Shown here: piece by piece, positions 1 through 12,503 of the stretch
Numbering within the stretch: position 1 is the stretch's first letter
Layout: each line of letters starts with the position of its first letter
Source of the DNA: Azadirachta indica
Lineage: Eukaryota > Streptophyta > Magnoliopsida > Sapindales > Meliaceae
DNA: 64,000 bases
NCBI GenBank assembly: GCA_022749755.1
Contig: CM040440.1
Coordinates: forward strand, 11,705,269-11,769,268
Direction: 5' to 3'
The notes under the pieces: model-generated
What the model was told of the DNA's origin: nothing
The model's database searches: none
Seen by the model: only the letters and a program-made list of their open reading frames with translations
Translations under genes and position numbers: made by a program

Positions 1-265
1 GTGTTTAAATTCTATATTTGTTTTCTTTGTTGCTATTTGTTTTCTTTGTTTTGAGTGTTTCATTTATTGCTATTTTATTAGATATATGCACGGTGACAAT
101 TCTCTAAGAGGAGATCTCGGGGAAAAAAGGAATAATATCTTAAGAATGAGGAAAAACCTGAGACAGCTAGTTGAAGGACATCAATTACGTACTGAACAAG
201 AAGAAATTGTTGAGGAAACAGCAAGCATGGAGCCCTAAACAACGGAAGTAGCCGAAAGACAAAGG

Positions 266-1729
266 GTGATGAAGGAGTATGCAAAGCCGATTGTTAGCAC
301 TTCTACATCTTGCATACAATTGGAGGATGCTGCACGAAATTATGAGATAAAAAACATACATTATTCCATGTTGCCTTCTTTTTATGGAATTCTTAACGAA
401 GATCTTTTAATTTTCATTAGGGGCTTTTATGCGACAGTGCAAACTTTTCCTTTGAAAGGATTAACCGAGGATCAACTTAAAATAAGGTGTTTTCCCTATA
501 CACTAAAAGATAGAGCTAAAGCTTGGTTAATGACTCTTCCACCAACATCTTTAACTACATGGGAAGCGGTTTACAACAAATTCATGAGAAAATTCTACTC
601 TGACCAAAAGACCACTGAGTTAAGGACTAAAATTACTACCTTTTCTCAAATGGAGAGAGAGCCTTTTCATGAAGCATGGGATAGATTCAAGATGCTTCTT
701 ATCCAATGTCCTCATCATCATTTTCCGCTATAGCTACAAAACCAATTTTTCTATGATGGATTGACGCAACAATGTCAATACACGGTTGATAATGTCGCTG
801 GTGGAGCCATGGGAGAAAAGACCGCAGAAGAGACATATGAGCTATATGAAATGTTGGGTGCTAATTTGCAGCAAAAGAGTGCAAGAGGAAGGAGAGTTGG
901 GGTGCATGATTTAAGCTCCAACAATGAAATGGCAATGCAACTTGCTGAATTCACTAAGCAAGTCAAACTCCTTACGACCAATAACTAGCCAACTCATAAG
1001 GTATGTGCAATTTGTGGTATTTATGGGCATAATGCTAGCACTTGTTCTTTGTCTTGTGATTCTTACATAGGTGGTGAACAAGAACAAGCTAATTTAATGG
1101 AGTCTTACCAACCTAGGCCAAGACATGATCCTTTTGCAAACACATATAACCCAGGTTGGAGAAATCATCCGAATTTCTCTTGGAAGACTAATAACAATCT
1201 AACATATGCTCAAAACTCAAGGCCAATTCAACATCAAATCCAAGCCATGCCACGTGAACAACCTAGAAGACGAACATTGGAGGAAAGCTTGAACACCTTC
1301 ATTCAAGTCAGTAAAGAAAATTATGAGAGACATAATCAAAGGTTGGATTCCTTAGAAGCATCTATGAAGAGGGTAGAAATGCAAGTTGGGCAACTTGCAG
1401 AACAAATGCAAGGACATCAAAAAGAAAAGCTACCTAGCCAACTCGAGCAAGCAAAAGCTGTTACAGTCTTACGAAGTGATAAAATTATTAATAAACATTT
1501 TGATAATAAAAATTCTAATGTTTACCACTTGATGCAGAAAATGGGGAGCAAGAAGTTTCCAAAGAAGAACAAGCTAAAGATCCCCAACCTTCTAAGCATT
1601 CCGAGAAGAGTGAAGAGAAGGATTCAGCTTCTACTCCATAAAGCAACTGAGCCTTATAGGCCTCCAATTCCTTATCCGCACCATTTAAGAGAAAATAAGA
1701 AAGATAAACAATTTTCTAAGATTTTTTGA
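266..1729 (+). pseudogene. gag: Athila-like gag (capsid and zinc knuckle), broken
   Basis: Three consecutive open blocks (266-733, 761-988, 1049-1729) together form one gag. The first 155 residues hold the retrotransposon gag capsid domain, with the block around residues 65-95 (ending DRAKAWL) and the segment EAWDRFKMLL near residue 137 typical of plant gypsy capsids. A stop at 731-733 and another at 986-988 interrupt it. A CCHC zinc knuckle of form CX2CX4HX4C is encoded at about 1004-1045, across the second break, so the knuckle has lost continuity with the third block. The last block is hydrophilic, with a likely coiled-coil stretch (SLEASMKRVEMQVGQLAEQM). Gag would package element RNA; this copy cannot make a full protein. 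Confidence 0.8.
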
Positions 1730-1892
1730 TATGCTTTCTAAGGTTGATATTAACTTACCTCTTTTGGATGTTATTAGGAATATACCATCATATGCAAAAT
1801 TTTTCAAGAAACTCAACACCAAAAAGAGAAGATATGAGAAGAATGAGAAAGTCATGGTCTCAGAAGTTGCTAGTGCAGTGATTTAACAAAAT

Positions 1893-2340
1893 TTGCCTCC
1901 AAAATTGAAAGATCCTGGAAGTTTCAACATAAACATAACTATGGGGGACAAGAAGATAGCTAAAGCCATGTTAGACTTAGGAGCAAGTATTAATCTAATG
2001 CCATACTCTATATACTTGCAACTAGGTTTAGGGAAGCTTAACCCTACAACTATGACACTTCAACTTGCGAATAGATCAGTTAATATCCAAAGGGAATAAT
2101 TGAGGATTTGTTGGTGTAAGTAGACAAGTTCATTGTACCAGTGGACTTTGTGGTTTTGGAGATGGAAGGAACACCCTCAAAGGACAAAGAGCATACAATT
2201 CTTCTTGGTAGACCATTCATGGCAACAACCAAGACAATTATTGATGTCCAAAATGGGAGGTTATCAATGACGGTCTTGGGAGAAACTGTCCAATTTAAAG
2301 TGTTTGATTCTTTATCAATTCCTTCTATTTCTACTAAAGA
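1893..2340 (+). pseudogene. Athila-like aspartic protease, frameshifted
   Basis: The block 1893-2099 encodes 68 residues with the retropepsin-type motif LDLGASINLMP; the catalytic Asp codon is 1974-1976. DLGA in place of DTGA/DSGA is, from memory, normal for Athila proteases rather than a defect. The frame is lost near 2097-2140. The second half (HTILLGRPFMATTKTIIDV, from about 2190) continues in another frame at the head of the next block. The family role is polyprotein maturation; this copy is broken. Confidence 0.75.
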
Positions 2341-4590
2341 TGAGTGCTCTTTTATTGATTGTATAGACTCACTTGTTTATAGCACTTATTTGCAAGAAGA
2401 AATGGAGGATAAGCTTGAAGTTGCACTTGTTGGTGAGAGAGTAGAAGAAACACTTGAAGAAGAGACTAAAGGATACCATGAGATGCTAGATAAAGCTAAA
2501 ACAATTTCAGAAGAACCTAGCAAACCCTTAGAGCTACCAAAATCCTTTCAAAGGGTAGAAATCACTCCACCTAAAATTGAGCTTAAAGAATTGTCTAAAC
2601 ATCTTAAATACATATTTTTGGGAGAGGGGGATACAAACCCTGTAATCATTTCATCTACTTTAACCCAAACCGAAGAAGAGAGAGTTTTAAGAAAGCTTAG
2701 CCGACTTAGGAAAGCTATAGGATGGAGTATAAGTGACATTAAAGGCATTAGTCCTACAATGTGCATGCATAAAATTATTTTAGAGGATAATGCCAAATCT
2801 GCGAGAGAAGCCCAAAGGAGATTAAATCCTAATTTGCAAGAGGTAGTTAAGAAAGAAGTTTTAAAAATCTTAGATGCATGAGTCATTTACCCAATTTCCG
2901 ATAGTAAATGGGTTAGTCCGGTTCATGTTGTAGCAAAAAAATCAGGCATTACAGTGGTGAGGAATCAAAATAATGAGTTGATGCCGACTAGCATGACTAC
3001 TGGGTGGAGAATGTGCATTGATTATAGAAAGTTGAATTCAGCTACAAAGAAAGATCATTTTCCACTTCCATTTATTGATATGATGTTGGAAAGATTGGTA
3101 GGGCATGATTTTTATTGTTTTCTTGATGTCTTTCAAGTTATTATCAAGTGCCAATTGCACCGGAGGATTAAGAGAAGACAACATTCACTTGCTCATTTGG
3201 AACATTTGCCTTTAGGAGAATGCTGTTCGGTTTATGCAACGCTCCTGCAACATTCCAAAGATGCATGATGTCAATTTTTTGGGATATGGTGGAGAAATTC
3301 ATTGAGGTATTTATGGATGATTTTTCAGTTTTTGGAACTTCGTTTGATGATTGTCTCCATAACTTGACTTTGGATGTTGAGAGATGCATTAAGTGTAATT
3401 TGACACTTAGTTGGGAAAAAAGTCATTTTATAGTGCAACAAGGCATGGTGTTAGGGTATGTTATTTCTAGTAGAGGCATTGAAATTGATAAGGCAAAAAT
3501 TGATTTGATTGCTAAATTACCTCCACCTACTTCTGTTAAGGGAATTAGGAGTTTCTTAGGACATGCAGGATTTTATAGACAATTTATTAATGATTTCTCT
3601 AAAATAAGTCGTCCATTATGTAATTTGTTGTCTAAAGATGTTCCCTTTGATTTTAATGATGATTGCCTTGCCGCCTTCAAGTCTTTGAAAGAAAAATTAA
3701 CATTAGTACCTATTATCATGGCACCTGATTGGTTGTTACCTTTCGAGATTATGTGTGATGCATCTGATTATGCTATAGGGGCTGTTTTGAGGCAAAGAGT
3801 AGAGAAGTGGTTGCATGTTATTTATTATGCTAGTAGAACACTCAATGATGCCCAACTAAATTATTTCACCACTGAAAAAGAGTTTTTGGCTGTTGTGTTT
3901 GCATTAGACAAATTTAGGTCATACTTGGTAGGATCTAAAGTCATTGTGCATTCAGACCATGCGGCATTGAAATATTTATTAATAAAACCAAATGCGAAGC
4001 CAGGACTAATTCGGCGGGTGTTGCTTTTGCAAGAATTTGATTTAGAAATAAGGGATAAGAAAGGTAGTAAGAATGTTGTTGCTGATCATCTTTCTAGGTT
4101 ATTTTCAGATTTTGACACATATGAACACGAAGAACAACCGATTGTTGAAACTTTTCCTCATGAACACTTGTTTTCTTTAGGTCATGAACTATGGTATGTT
4201 GATATTGTCAATTATCTTGCTTGTGGTGTATTGCGTCCTAACCTCACTTTTCAGGAAAAAAAGAGATTTTTATTTTCTTGTAAGCATTATTTTTGGGATG
4301 AGCCATATTTGTTTAAGATTTGTCAAGATCAAATCACTCGTCGATGTGTGCCTGAAGATGAATACGAGAGTAGTCTAACCTTTTCCCATAAGCTTCATTG
4401 TGGAGGTCATTTCGGTGGTAAGAAAACAGCGCTCAAGGTATTGCAATCTGGTTTTTATTGGCCAACTCTCTTCAAAGATGGTCATAATTTTTGTTTGCGT
4501 TATGATAAATGTCAAAGGAGTGGTAACATTAGCAAGAGAAATGAGATGCCTTTAGCAAACAATCTTGTTGTTGAGCTTTTTGATGTATAG
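2141..4590 (+). pseudogene. pol: Athila-like reverse transcriptase, RNase H and integrase zinc domain
   Basis: Three overlapping blocks. 2141-2881 carries the protease tail and the linker into RT and ends at a TGA inside a conserved region. 2954-3268 has RT motif WRMCIDYRKLN and then shifts frame near 3135. 3220-4590 (456 residues) starts at the [11 protein letters not shown] motif, has the catalytic box FMDDF at residues 31-35, RNase H with acidic residues near D180, E221, D246 and D289 (VADHLSR), and the integrase HHCC-type zinc domain near residues 392-440. It ends at 4588-4590, a TAG where the family has a Trp before GIDFMGPF. Confidence 0.85.
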
Positions 4591-4602
4591 GGGATTGATT
4601 TC

Positions 4603-5475
4603 ATGGGACCTTTTCCATCTTTGTTTGGTTTTCAATACATATTAGTTGCAATTGATTATGTGTCCAAGTGGGTTGAAGCTATACCAACCCAAACTAACGA
4701 TGCTAATTGTGTTGTGAAATTTTTGAAAGATGTGATATTTAGCAGGTTTGGGACACCAAGGGCCATAATTAGTGATGGAGGAAGTCATTTTTGTAACAAA
4801 ATCTTCGACGGATTATTGAAAAAGTACAACATTACACATAAGGTGGCAACTCCATACCATCCACAAACTTCTGGCCAAGTTGAGGTTAGCAATTGCCAAA
4901 TCAAAGGAATTTTGGAAAGGACAGTACAACCTTCAAGAAAAGATTGGGCGGCTAAATTGAATGATGCATTATGGGCATATCGCACAGCATACAAGACACC
5001 TATTGGCATGAGCCCATATTGATTAATTTTTGGAAAGGCATGCCACTTACCCGTAGAGCTTGAGCACAAGTGGGCAGTTAAGGAGTTAAACGTGGACATG
5101 AAAATGGCAAGAGAGAAGCGTTTACTTCAACTTAATGAGTTAGAAGAGATTCGGGATGAAGCCTACGAGAATGCAAAAATTTATAAAGAACGCACTAAGC
5201 GTTATCATGACAAAGGCCTAATTCACAAATTTCTTTATCCTGAAATGAATGTTCTTTTGTTTAACTCTCGTCTTAAATTATTTTCAAGAAAGTTGAAGTC
5301 AAAATGGTGTGGACCATTTTCAATAGTCCAAGTCTTTCCTCATGGAGCGGTAGAATTGTTAAATCCAAAGACTCAAACAATATTTAAAATAAATGGATAT
5401 CGTGTGAAGCCTTATTTAGAAGGAGTTCAGAACAAGAGAGAGGCTGAATGCATTGAATTGTTCAACCCTCAATAA
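4603..5475 (+). pseudogene. Athila-like integrase core and C-terminus
   Basis: The block 4603-5022 (139 residues) holds the integrase catalytic core: first Asp at residue 18 (IDYVSKW), second at 58 (ISDGGSHF), Glu at 94 (GQVEVSN), giving the expected D-D-35-E spacing. A stop follows SPY at 5020-5022. The block 5092-5475 continues with the basic integrase C-terminal part (KWCGPFSIVQVFPHGAVEL) and ends at a natural-looking TAA. No chromodomain is visible, as expected for the non-chromovirus Athila lineage. Confidence 0.8.
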
Positions 5476-5862
5476 AAAAAGGCAACGTCTCGCTAAGACG
5501 TTAAAGAAAGCACTTGGTGGGAGGCAACCCATTCATGTTTGGTAGTATCTTATCCTTTTCTTTTTTATTTAATTTTTTTTTCTATTTGTCTCATTAATGC
5601 TTTCCTAAGTTAAACTATACTTTAAACATTGAGGACAATGTTTATATAGGTTTGGGGGTGGGGTTTTAGCGTGTTTGAAAGATTTTAAGTGTACTTTAAT
5701 ATTTGTATTTGTTTTGAACTATTTAGTCATAAACACTAAAATTTTTTTAAAAAAAAATTTCAATATTTTTTTTCTCTTTGTTTTGAATTTTTGTGATAAT
5801 TCCTTTATATGAGACTAGTATGCAATTTGTACATTACTACGGGATATTAAGGGAAATCATGA

Positions 5863-5867
<5 letters not shown>

Positions 5868-5903
<36 letters not shown>
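5868..5903 (+). repeat. TTA microsatellite
   Basis: About 12 uninterrupted TTA units inside the non-coding tail of element A1. It is a simple repeat with no evident function. Confidence 0.9.
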
Positions 5904-5905
<2 letters not shown>

Positions 5906-7224
5906 TTAACTACGTTTCATTGTTTATTCTTTTACTGCATATGCACTTTATGCCATAATTGATTTGAATTTTGATTTAATGAAATCACATGATTAGAGGA
6001 TAATGTGCAAGATAGTGTAGACTCATAGAACCTTAATTGTGAGATTTTGAGCCCTGGAACTTCTATTCTGAGTGTTTGTCATTACTGTATATTTTCTTGT
6101 CATATTTTCTTTCAAATGATCTCATTATACTTTGTTTTGGTTAATTATCTTGATTATTCATGCTTTGATTATAATACTAATTGTATGATACATGAAAAGT
6201 GATCATAAGTCTTATTTGAATCGTTTGCGCCTTTCTTACCTCCCTAATGTATATTCTTCCTTAATAACCATTTTGAGCCTCAGTATATTCTTTTTCTTTC
6301 TTAAAACCAATCACAATCAAACCTAATAGCCAAATATCCAATATTATATCTTTGTTCTATTCTTTGAGCCATAAATGAATTGATTGAATATGTGCCTTGT
6401 TATAAGTTTGGGGGTTGTTATTTCTTGAAGTAGTGCTTAGTGTTATAATGTTTTATCAATGTGTTGCACTTAAAAAAAAAAAGGGAGAAATGCTAAGGTT
6501 GATTATGAAAGTGCAGTGAAAAAAAAAAAAGGGAAAATGAAAAAGAGGTGAATGTAAATGAGTGGTTGCAGAATATGAAAAAACACTGAAAAATGAGAAT
6601 TTGATGATAGGTGCATATATTATTGAGTTCTTATGGTTTTATTTTATCTTTTATCCTCACCTTACCCAATAGCCTCATTACAACGCAAAAAAGAAAAGTC
6701 CTATGTTGATCTTGTGTATCATATGATTAGTTTGCATTCATTGTCAGGAAAATTAATTTTTTAGCATTCCGTTCATGAGATCAGCATTATTATATCAGAA
6801 ATAAAGTATTCTTTATTTTGTATGTGAGCTTTGTTTTCCATTAAAAATCTAAGTTTGATGCTTGTCTCACATATAGTTTAGTGATAACCCAAATTTCGAG
6901 TGTATTTCTTTAAGAGCGACCACTTTTGTAAAGTTTGGAGTTGAAACATCAATGCATGTTATATTCTGATAATGTGAAGGATGACAAGAGAGATGATAAT
7001 TGATCTATGGTTATCACACACTACGTATGAGGATAACTTCTTAAAAAAAAAAAATTTGTTGGCAATTGGATAAGTTTTTGATTAACCCTATATCTTGTTA
7101 CATTCTTTTGAAGTCATTAACATTTTGAGAAATCATCTCTAGAAAGAAATTTTTACATGCATGTTGAATCTTTTATTTTTATTTTTATTTTTATTTTAGT
7201 TTTGCTCGAGGACTAGCAAAATCT

Positions 7225-7239
7225 AGGTTTGGGGGAATT
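7225..7239 (+). promoter_or_regulatory. Polypurine tract of element A1
   Basis: The purine-rich run AGGTTTGGGGGAATT sits immediately before the TG that opens the 3' LTR, where plus-strand DNA priming occurs in LTR elements. A diverged, reversed copy lies next to the LTR at 45723-45745. Confidence 0.75.
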
Positions 7240-8616
7240 TGATAAATTAATATTTGTCCTAATATTTTGTTTTGTTTATGTCATTTATTCATGTATTTTA
7301 TCTTAAAATTTTATTACTTTGAATTTCTTTTTATTATTTGTAGGAATTATTGTAAAAATCCCAAAAACAAACCCAAGATGCTGAAAGGCCCATAATTGCT
7401 GAACATAGTCTGTATTTTCTTACATAACTTTGTCCTTAATACTCGTATTTAAATGATACAAAATAATTTGAAAACTAGATATAATGATTTACAAGTCTAC
7501 ATTTCAAAAAGAAAGTCAATGTTGAAGTTTTAAGGGTCAAAACTCCAGCTGGAAAGAAGACAACTGGGATACAAACTTTCCCTGACATGTGGGAGTGAAT
7601 TTTGAATAAATTGTTGACAAAATAAGTAAGAGGGATGACTTTGGAGGGCTGCTGGGGCAGAGAACAAATTTGGGGAAGAATTTGATGAATAATAGGGTTT
7701 TCTGAAGAGTTAGTTTTCCATTGAAGGGGGAGGATTGCTAGATTGAAGAGAACATTCTTACTAGGCAGAATTATCATCTTTTTCAAAAACTTGGTGGTGA
7801 ACTTTCAAAAAAGGGGAAGCTTTTTTTTTAATTTGTTTATTTTTCAAATATGTTTAGAACTTTTATAATTAGATTCATAGATTTGAATTTAAGAATGGAA
7901 GTGTAAACATATTTTGGGAGTTTGGCTTTGCTATTGAAATGGTATTAAATATTTTGTGAAACGTGATTAATTTGAAAGTTAAGATTATTTCTTGTTCATT
8001 GATCTGTATAATTTTGATTATTTGTTGTGGATTTGCTATCTATTATTTGTGATTGAAATTAATTTGAGAATTAAGATGTTAGAAACATCACTTACCTTAA
8101 TTAAGCTCTTTTGAACAAGTATTTAAATTGAATCCATTGAGTTGGTTTGAATTAAATGGTTAAATGATTTCCTTATAACAATACAATTAATTAAGTAGAA
8201 GCCTCATATCAAGGATATATTTAATTAATTATAAGTGAGAATTACCATGATCATTGGAATTCTCTAACTTTAGTGGAAAAACCAATAATCTAAAATACGT
8301 AATAGTTGTTTAATTCACCTTATATTTCAATACCAGATTAGATAACTAGTCAAACTCCATTTAATTTAATTGAATTCAACAGAATTTTATAAATTTTAAG
8401 TTCCTGTAATTTATTTATTTAATTACTTCAATTGAAACAATTTGAAATTGTCATTTAATTGCATTAGAGTATTTACGATTTTATGTTTGCTTAAATTAGT
8501 AATTAACAGAAAATAATAAGAATTTAAACCATTGTAATTCCGTGAGAGATCGACCTCGGGTGAACTTATCGTTAGCTATTAATGATTCGTGCACTTGCGA
8601 GCATTTAAAATTTGCA
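7240..8616 (+). repeat. 3' LTR of Athila-like element A1
   Basis: The LTR runs from TGATAAATTA to AAAATTTGCA, about 1377 bp. Both ends are supported by other copies: the 3' tip recurs at 12804-13011 and the first ~1170 bp recur reversed at 44553-45722. No useful coding potential is seen; a 103-codon frame on the minus strand at 7475-7786 looks accidental. It contains short blocks of high A+T and ends with a GAGAGATCGACCTCGG stretch typical of LTR ends in this group. Confidence 0.8.
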
Positions 8617-9184
8617 CATCACATCTCGTGAAGATAATTATGAAGGACAATATTCTGCGAAAGGAGAATTATTAGTGGCAAGACGAGCTCTTAGCGTACA
8701 GATTAAGGAAGAAGAAAATGATCAGCGGGAGAACTTGTTTCATACTCGGTGTTTTGTCAACGACAAAGTTTGCAGCGTTATAATTGATAGAGGAAGTTGC
8801 ACCAACGTGGCCAGCACCGAATTAGTGGTGAAATTGTCATTACCTACCATGAAACATCCACGACCGTACCGGCTTCAATGGCTAAACAATTGTGGAGAAA
8901 TTAAGGTAACAAAACAAGTGTTGGTGGCATTCTCTATTGGCAAGTATGAGGATGAGGTCCTTTGTGACGTGATTTATATGCATGCATGTCACATCCTATT
9001 GGGCAGACCATGGCAATACGATCGACGAGTTACACATGACGGTTTCACAAATATATACTCTTTTACCATCAAAAGGCAATCTATATCACTTGTATCATTG
9101 ACTCTAAAACAAGTTCTCGAAAACCAATTAAAGATGCAAAAAGCGAGTGAAAAGAAAAAAGAAACGAGAAAGCCAAAATTGTGA
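8617..9184 (+). pseudogene. Family B protease region
   Basis: About 189 residues, similar to the protease region of the other copies. The active-site segment reads VIIDRGSCTNVAS, where related copies have IIDGGS, so the residue after the catalytic Asp is changed from Gly to Arg. The conserved flap-side block ILLGRPWQYDR follows. The frame ends in a Lys/Glu-rich linker at 9184, and the next segment to about 9357 is out of frame. No start codon of its own is expected because this is an internal part of a polyprotein. Confidence 0.75.
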
Positions 9185-9357
9185 AAGAGAGTAAGAGGAA
9201 AAATGAGAGAGTTGTAACGTTGATGTGTGAGAGAGAGGAAAAATATAATTTTATTGCAAAAAAAAGTGAGATAAAGAGAGCTTTACTTTCACAACAACCC
9301 CTTATAGTACTTACGTACAAGGAGGCCTTTTTGTGTACTGACGATTTTGGTTGATCC

Positions 9358-11995
9358 TTGCCCTGCAATGTTATGTTTCTTCTGCAGGAATTCGAGGATG
9401 TCTTTCTTGAAGAGGTGCCCCTGGGTTTACCTTCAATTCGAGAAATTGAACATCAAATTGATTTTATACCCGGTGCAACAATTCTAAACCAACCAGCTTA
9501 TGGAAGTAATCCCGAGGAGACAAAGGAACTTCAACGACAAGTTAATGAGCTGATGGAGAAAGGGTGTGTTAGAGAAAGCATGAGTCCTTGTGCGGTTCCA
9601 GTGCTACTAGTGCCTAAGAAAGATGGGACATGAAGGATGTGTGTTAATTGCCAAGCTGTCAACAATATTACGGTAAAGTATCAACATCCCATTCCTCGAT
9701 TAGATGATATCTTAGATGAATTACATGGATCTTGTGTGTTTTCTAAAATTGATCTTAAGAGTGGATACCATCAAATTAGGATGAAAGAAGGGGATGAGTG
9801 GAAAACTGTATTTAAAACAAAATATGGTTTGTATGAATGATTAGTTATGCTTTTTGGGTTAACTAATGCACCTAATTCTTTCATAAGACTTATGAACCAT
9901 GTTTTGCGTGCTTTCATTGGCAAATTCGTAGTAGTCTATTTTGATGATATCTTAATTTATAGCAAAAACTTGAATGATCATATTGAACATTTAAAACTTG
10001 TTTTAGAGGTTTTAGGGAAAGAAAGGCTAGTTGCTAATTTTAAGAAATGTACATTTTACACGGATAAGCTTGTATTTCTTGATTTTATTGTAAGTGCTAA
10101 AGGGATTGAGGTCGATGAGGAGAAGGTGAAGGCAATTCAAGAATGACCAATGCCTACTTTGACAAATCAAGTAAGAAACTTTCATGGATTGGCCAGTTTT
10201 TATCGGCGTTTTGTTCGAGATTTTAGTAGCATAGCTGCACCCATAACCGAAGTCATCAAGAAGAATGTTTAGTTCAAGTGGGAAAAAGAGCAAGAAAAGG
10301 CATTAAAACTTATCAAAGAAAAATTGACTAATGCACCTTTACTTGTTTTATCTAACTTTACTAAAATATTTGAGATAGAGTGTGATGCTTCAGGTACAGA
10401 AATCGGAGACGTATTAATGTAAGAAGGAAGACTGATTGCGTACTTTAGTGAGAAACTAAATTGTGCGACTTTAAACTATCCCACTTACGACAAAGAATTG
10501 TATGCATTGGTTCGAACTTTAGAAATTTGGCAGCATTACCTTTGGTCCAAAGAGTTTGTGATTCATACGGATCATGAATCCTTGAAACATTTAAAGGTGC
10601 AGCACAAATTAAGCAGACGTCATGCCAAATGGGTAGAGTTCATTTAGATATTTCCTTATGTGATCAAATATAAACAAGGCAAAGAAAATATAGTTGTTGA
10701 TGCACTATCACGCAGGTACGCTTTACTTTCAACTCTTGATACTAAATTGTTTGAATTTGAGTACATTAAGAAGTTGTATGCAACGGACTCTAATTTTTGT
10801 AACTTGTTTAAGAATTGCACTAAGGGAGCATGTGGGAAGTTCTATTCGCATGATGGTTTTCTATTTCGAGAAAATAAATTGTGTGCTCCATATTCATCCT
10901 TGCGTGAGTTACTTGTTCGAGAAGCACACGGTGATGGTTTGATGGGTCACTTTGGCGTAGCTAAGACTTTACACGTATTGCATGAACATTTCTTTTGGCC
11001 ACACATGAAACGTGACGTAGAAAGGGTTTGTGCAAGATGCATTACTTGTAGGCAAGCTAAGTTTAAGTAACAATCACATGTATTGTATACACCATTTCCT
11101 ATTCCTAGTGTACCTTGGGTCGATATTTCTATGAATTTTGTTTTGAGATTACCTAGGATAAAGAGGGGGAGAGACTTAGTTTTTGTGGTTGTCGATAGGT
11201 TTTCTAAGATGGCACACTTTATTGCATTTCATAAAACTAATGATGCATCACATATAGCTGATTTATTTTTCAAGGAAGTTGTTAGGTTGCATGGAATGCT
11301 CAAAACTATTGTCTCAGATCGAGACTTAAAGTTCTTAAGTTACTTTTGGAAAACATTATGGGGAAAGTTGGCAACTAAATTATTATTTTCTACTACTTGT
11401 CACCCACAAACAGATGGTCAAACCGAAATAGTAAAGAGGACATTGTCTACTTTGTTGCATACTATCATACAAAAGAACTTAAAAACTTGGGAAGATTGCT
11501 TGCCACATGTTGAATTTGCTTATAATCCTTGTGTTCATTCTGCCACCAAGTTTTCACCTTTTGTAATTGTCTATGGTTTTAATCTACTAACTCCTTTGAA
11601 TTTAACTCCTTTACCTATGAATGAGTGCGTTAATTTAGATGGCAAGAAGAAAGCTAATTTCATTAAGCAGATTCATGAGAAAGCAAAGCAACACATAGAA
11701 CAATGAACGAAACAATATGCCAAGCAAGCCAATAAGGGACACAAGAAAGTTGTCTTTAAGCAGGAGATTTGGTTTGGTTACATATGAGGAAGGAGCGTTT
11801 TCCTTAGTAAAGACGTTCTAAACTTCTATCAAGGGGAGATGGCCCATTTCGAGTAGTAGAACGCATCAATGACAATGGCTACAAACTTGAGTTACCAGGC
11901 GAGTATGGGGTTAGTACAACATTTAATATTTCTGACTTATCTCCTTTTGATGTAAGTAGCGATTTGAGGACAAATCCTTTTCAAGAGAGGGAGAA
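9358..11995 (+). pseudogene. pol: Family B reverse transcriptase, RNase H and integrase, multiple stops
   Basis: RT is readable in pieces 9358-9633, 9637-9840 and 9847-10146, with [10 protein letters not shown] as catalytic box. RNase H spans about 10147-10730, with stops at 10270-10272 and in the segments near 10421 and 10645. 10660-11070 has the end of RNase H (VDALSRRY) and the integrase zinc domain ([11 protein letters not shown] through [11 protein letters not shown]). 11083-11706 has the integrase core ([31 protein letters not shown]). 11707-11995 is the frameshifted integrase C-terminus. Stops at 9631-9633, 9838-9840 and 10144-10146 all replace conserved Trp codons. Confidence 0.85.
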
Positions 11996-12350
11996 TGATG
12001 CAAACGAAGTTGTGCAATCACGTAAACAAGAGGAGAACCTCAGACATAAAGTTGGAGACACTTAATTACGGCATCTATATGATTTGCTAAGCGTGTCGAG
12101 TGGACCGATTACAAGAGTTAGAGCCAAGACATTGGAAAGTGTCTTAAATGGACTAATTAAAAAGATGTGTGATTCAAATACAATTTAAGATACACATCTT
12201 GAAGAATTAGGCTCAGTGAACATCATTCAAACGATCAGAGTCCAAGAAAATTAATATGAAAATGTTCGAAAATTATAATCCATTTATGTAATTTTAAGAA
12301 TCTTAAAATGATGTAATCATTTTCATCATACACATTCCACGTCATTGCTT

Positions 12351-12370
12351 ACGTCATATATATATGACGT
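12351..12370. promoter_or_regulatory. Perfect 20-bp palindrome with TGACGT half-sites in family B LTR
   Basis: The sequence ACGTCATATATATATGACGT is a perfect palindrome, flanked on both sides by the 15-mer CGTCATTGCTTACGT (12340-12354 and 12368-12382). It lies about 125 bp upstream of the TATA-like box. TGACG/ACGT cores are known binding sites of plant bZIP factors (as-1 type). The block recurs in the LTRs at 43744-44552 and 56294-57100 and is deleted in the F copy. A regulatory role is inferred. Confidence 0.5.
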
Positions 12371-12493
12371 CATTGCTTACGTTTTCATGTTTGAAATTTA
12401 TAGATTTAAAAAGTCATAAGGTTGAATTTATTTTGTCAAATTATTAGGTAAGATTGATAACCTAACTTTTGACATTTTCCCTTTGTATTTGCC

Positions 12494-12503
12494 TATAAAA
12501 AAA
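12494..12503 (+). promoter_or_regulatory. TATA-like box in family B LTR
   Basis: TATAAAAAAA occurs in the context GCCTATAAAAAAAGGC, in the downstream half of the LTR where the U3/R boundary is expected. The same block occurs in other family B LTRs. Confidence 0.55.

Larger units (their letters stand above)
5476..7239 (+). other. Athila-like 3' non-coding region between integrase and LTR
   Basis: About 1.76 kb with no open frame of 60 codons. It begins with a short stem-like stretch around CGTCTCGCTAAGACG, then GGGAGGCAACCCA. Near 5651-5665 it carries a purine-rich tract (GGTTTGGGGGTGGGG), which in Athila relatives marks an internal polypurine tract before an env-like region. Several A-runs and a TTA microsatellite are present. 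Some Athila elements encode an env-like protein here; nothing of that kind is readable in this copy. Confidence 0.7.
1..8616 (+). mobile_element. Athila-like Ty3/gypsy element A1 (5' LTR outside window)
   Basis: This is the internal region and 3' LTR of a gypsy element. Order seen: leader, gag, protease, reverse transcriptase, RNase H, integrase, a 1.76 kb non-coding tail, a polypurine tract and a 3' LTR. Gag style, a DLGA protease motif, FMDDF reverse transcriptase box, and the short sequence GGGAGGCAACCCA just after pol are traits I associate with the Athila lineage. The 5' LTR lies upstream of the window. The element is dead: gag, PR, RT and IN all carry stops or frameshifts. Bases 1-265 are leader with no convincing gene. 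Confidence 0.85.

Noticed and set aside
5476..7239. Env-like gene of the Athila-like element
   Set aside because: No frame of useful length, signal peptide or membrane segment is readable in this copy.
7475..7786. 103-codon minus-strand frame
   Set aside because: It lies wholly inside the A1 LTR, has no recognisable motif, and is not a coherent frame in the related LTR at 44553-45722.
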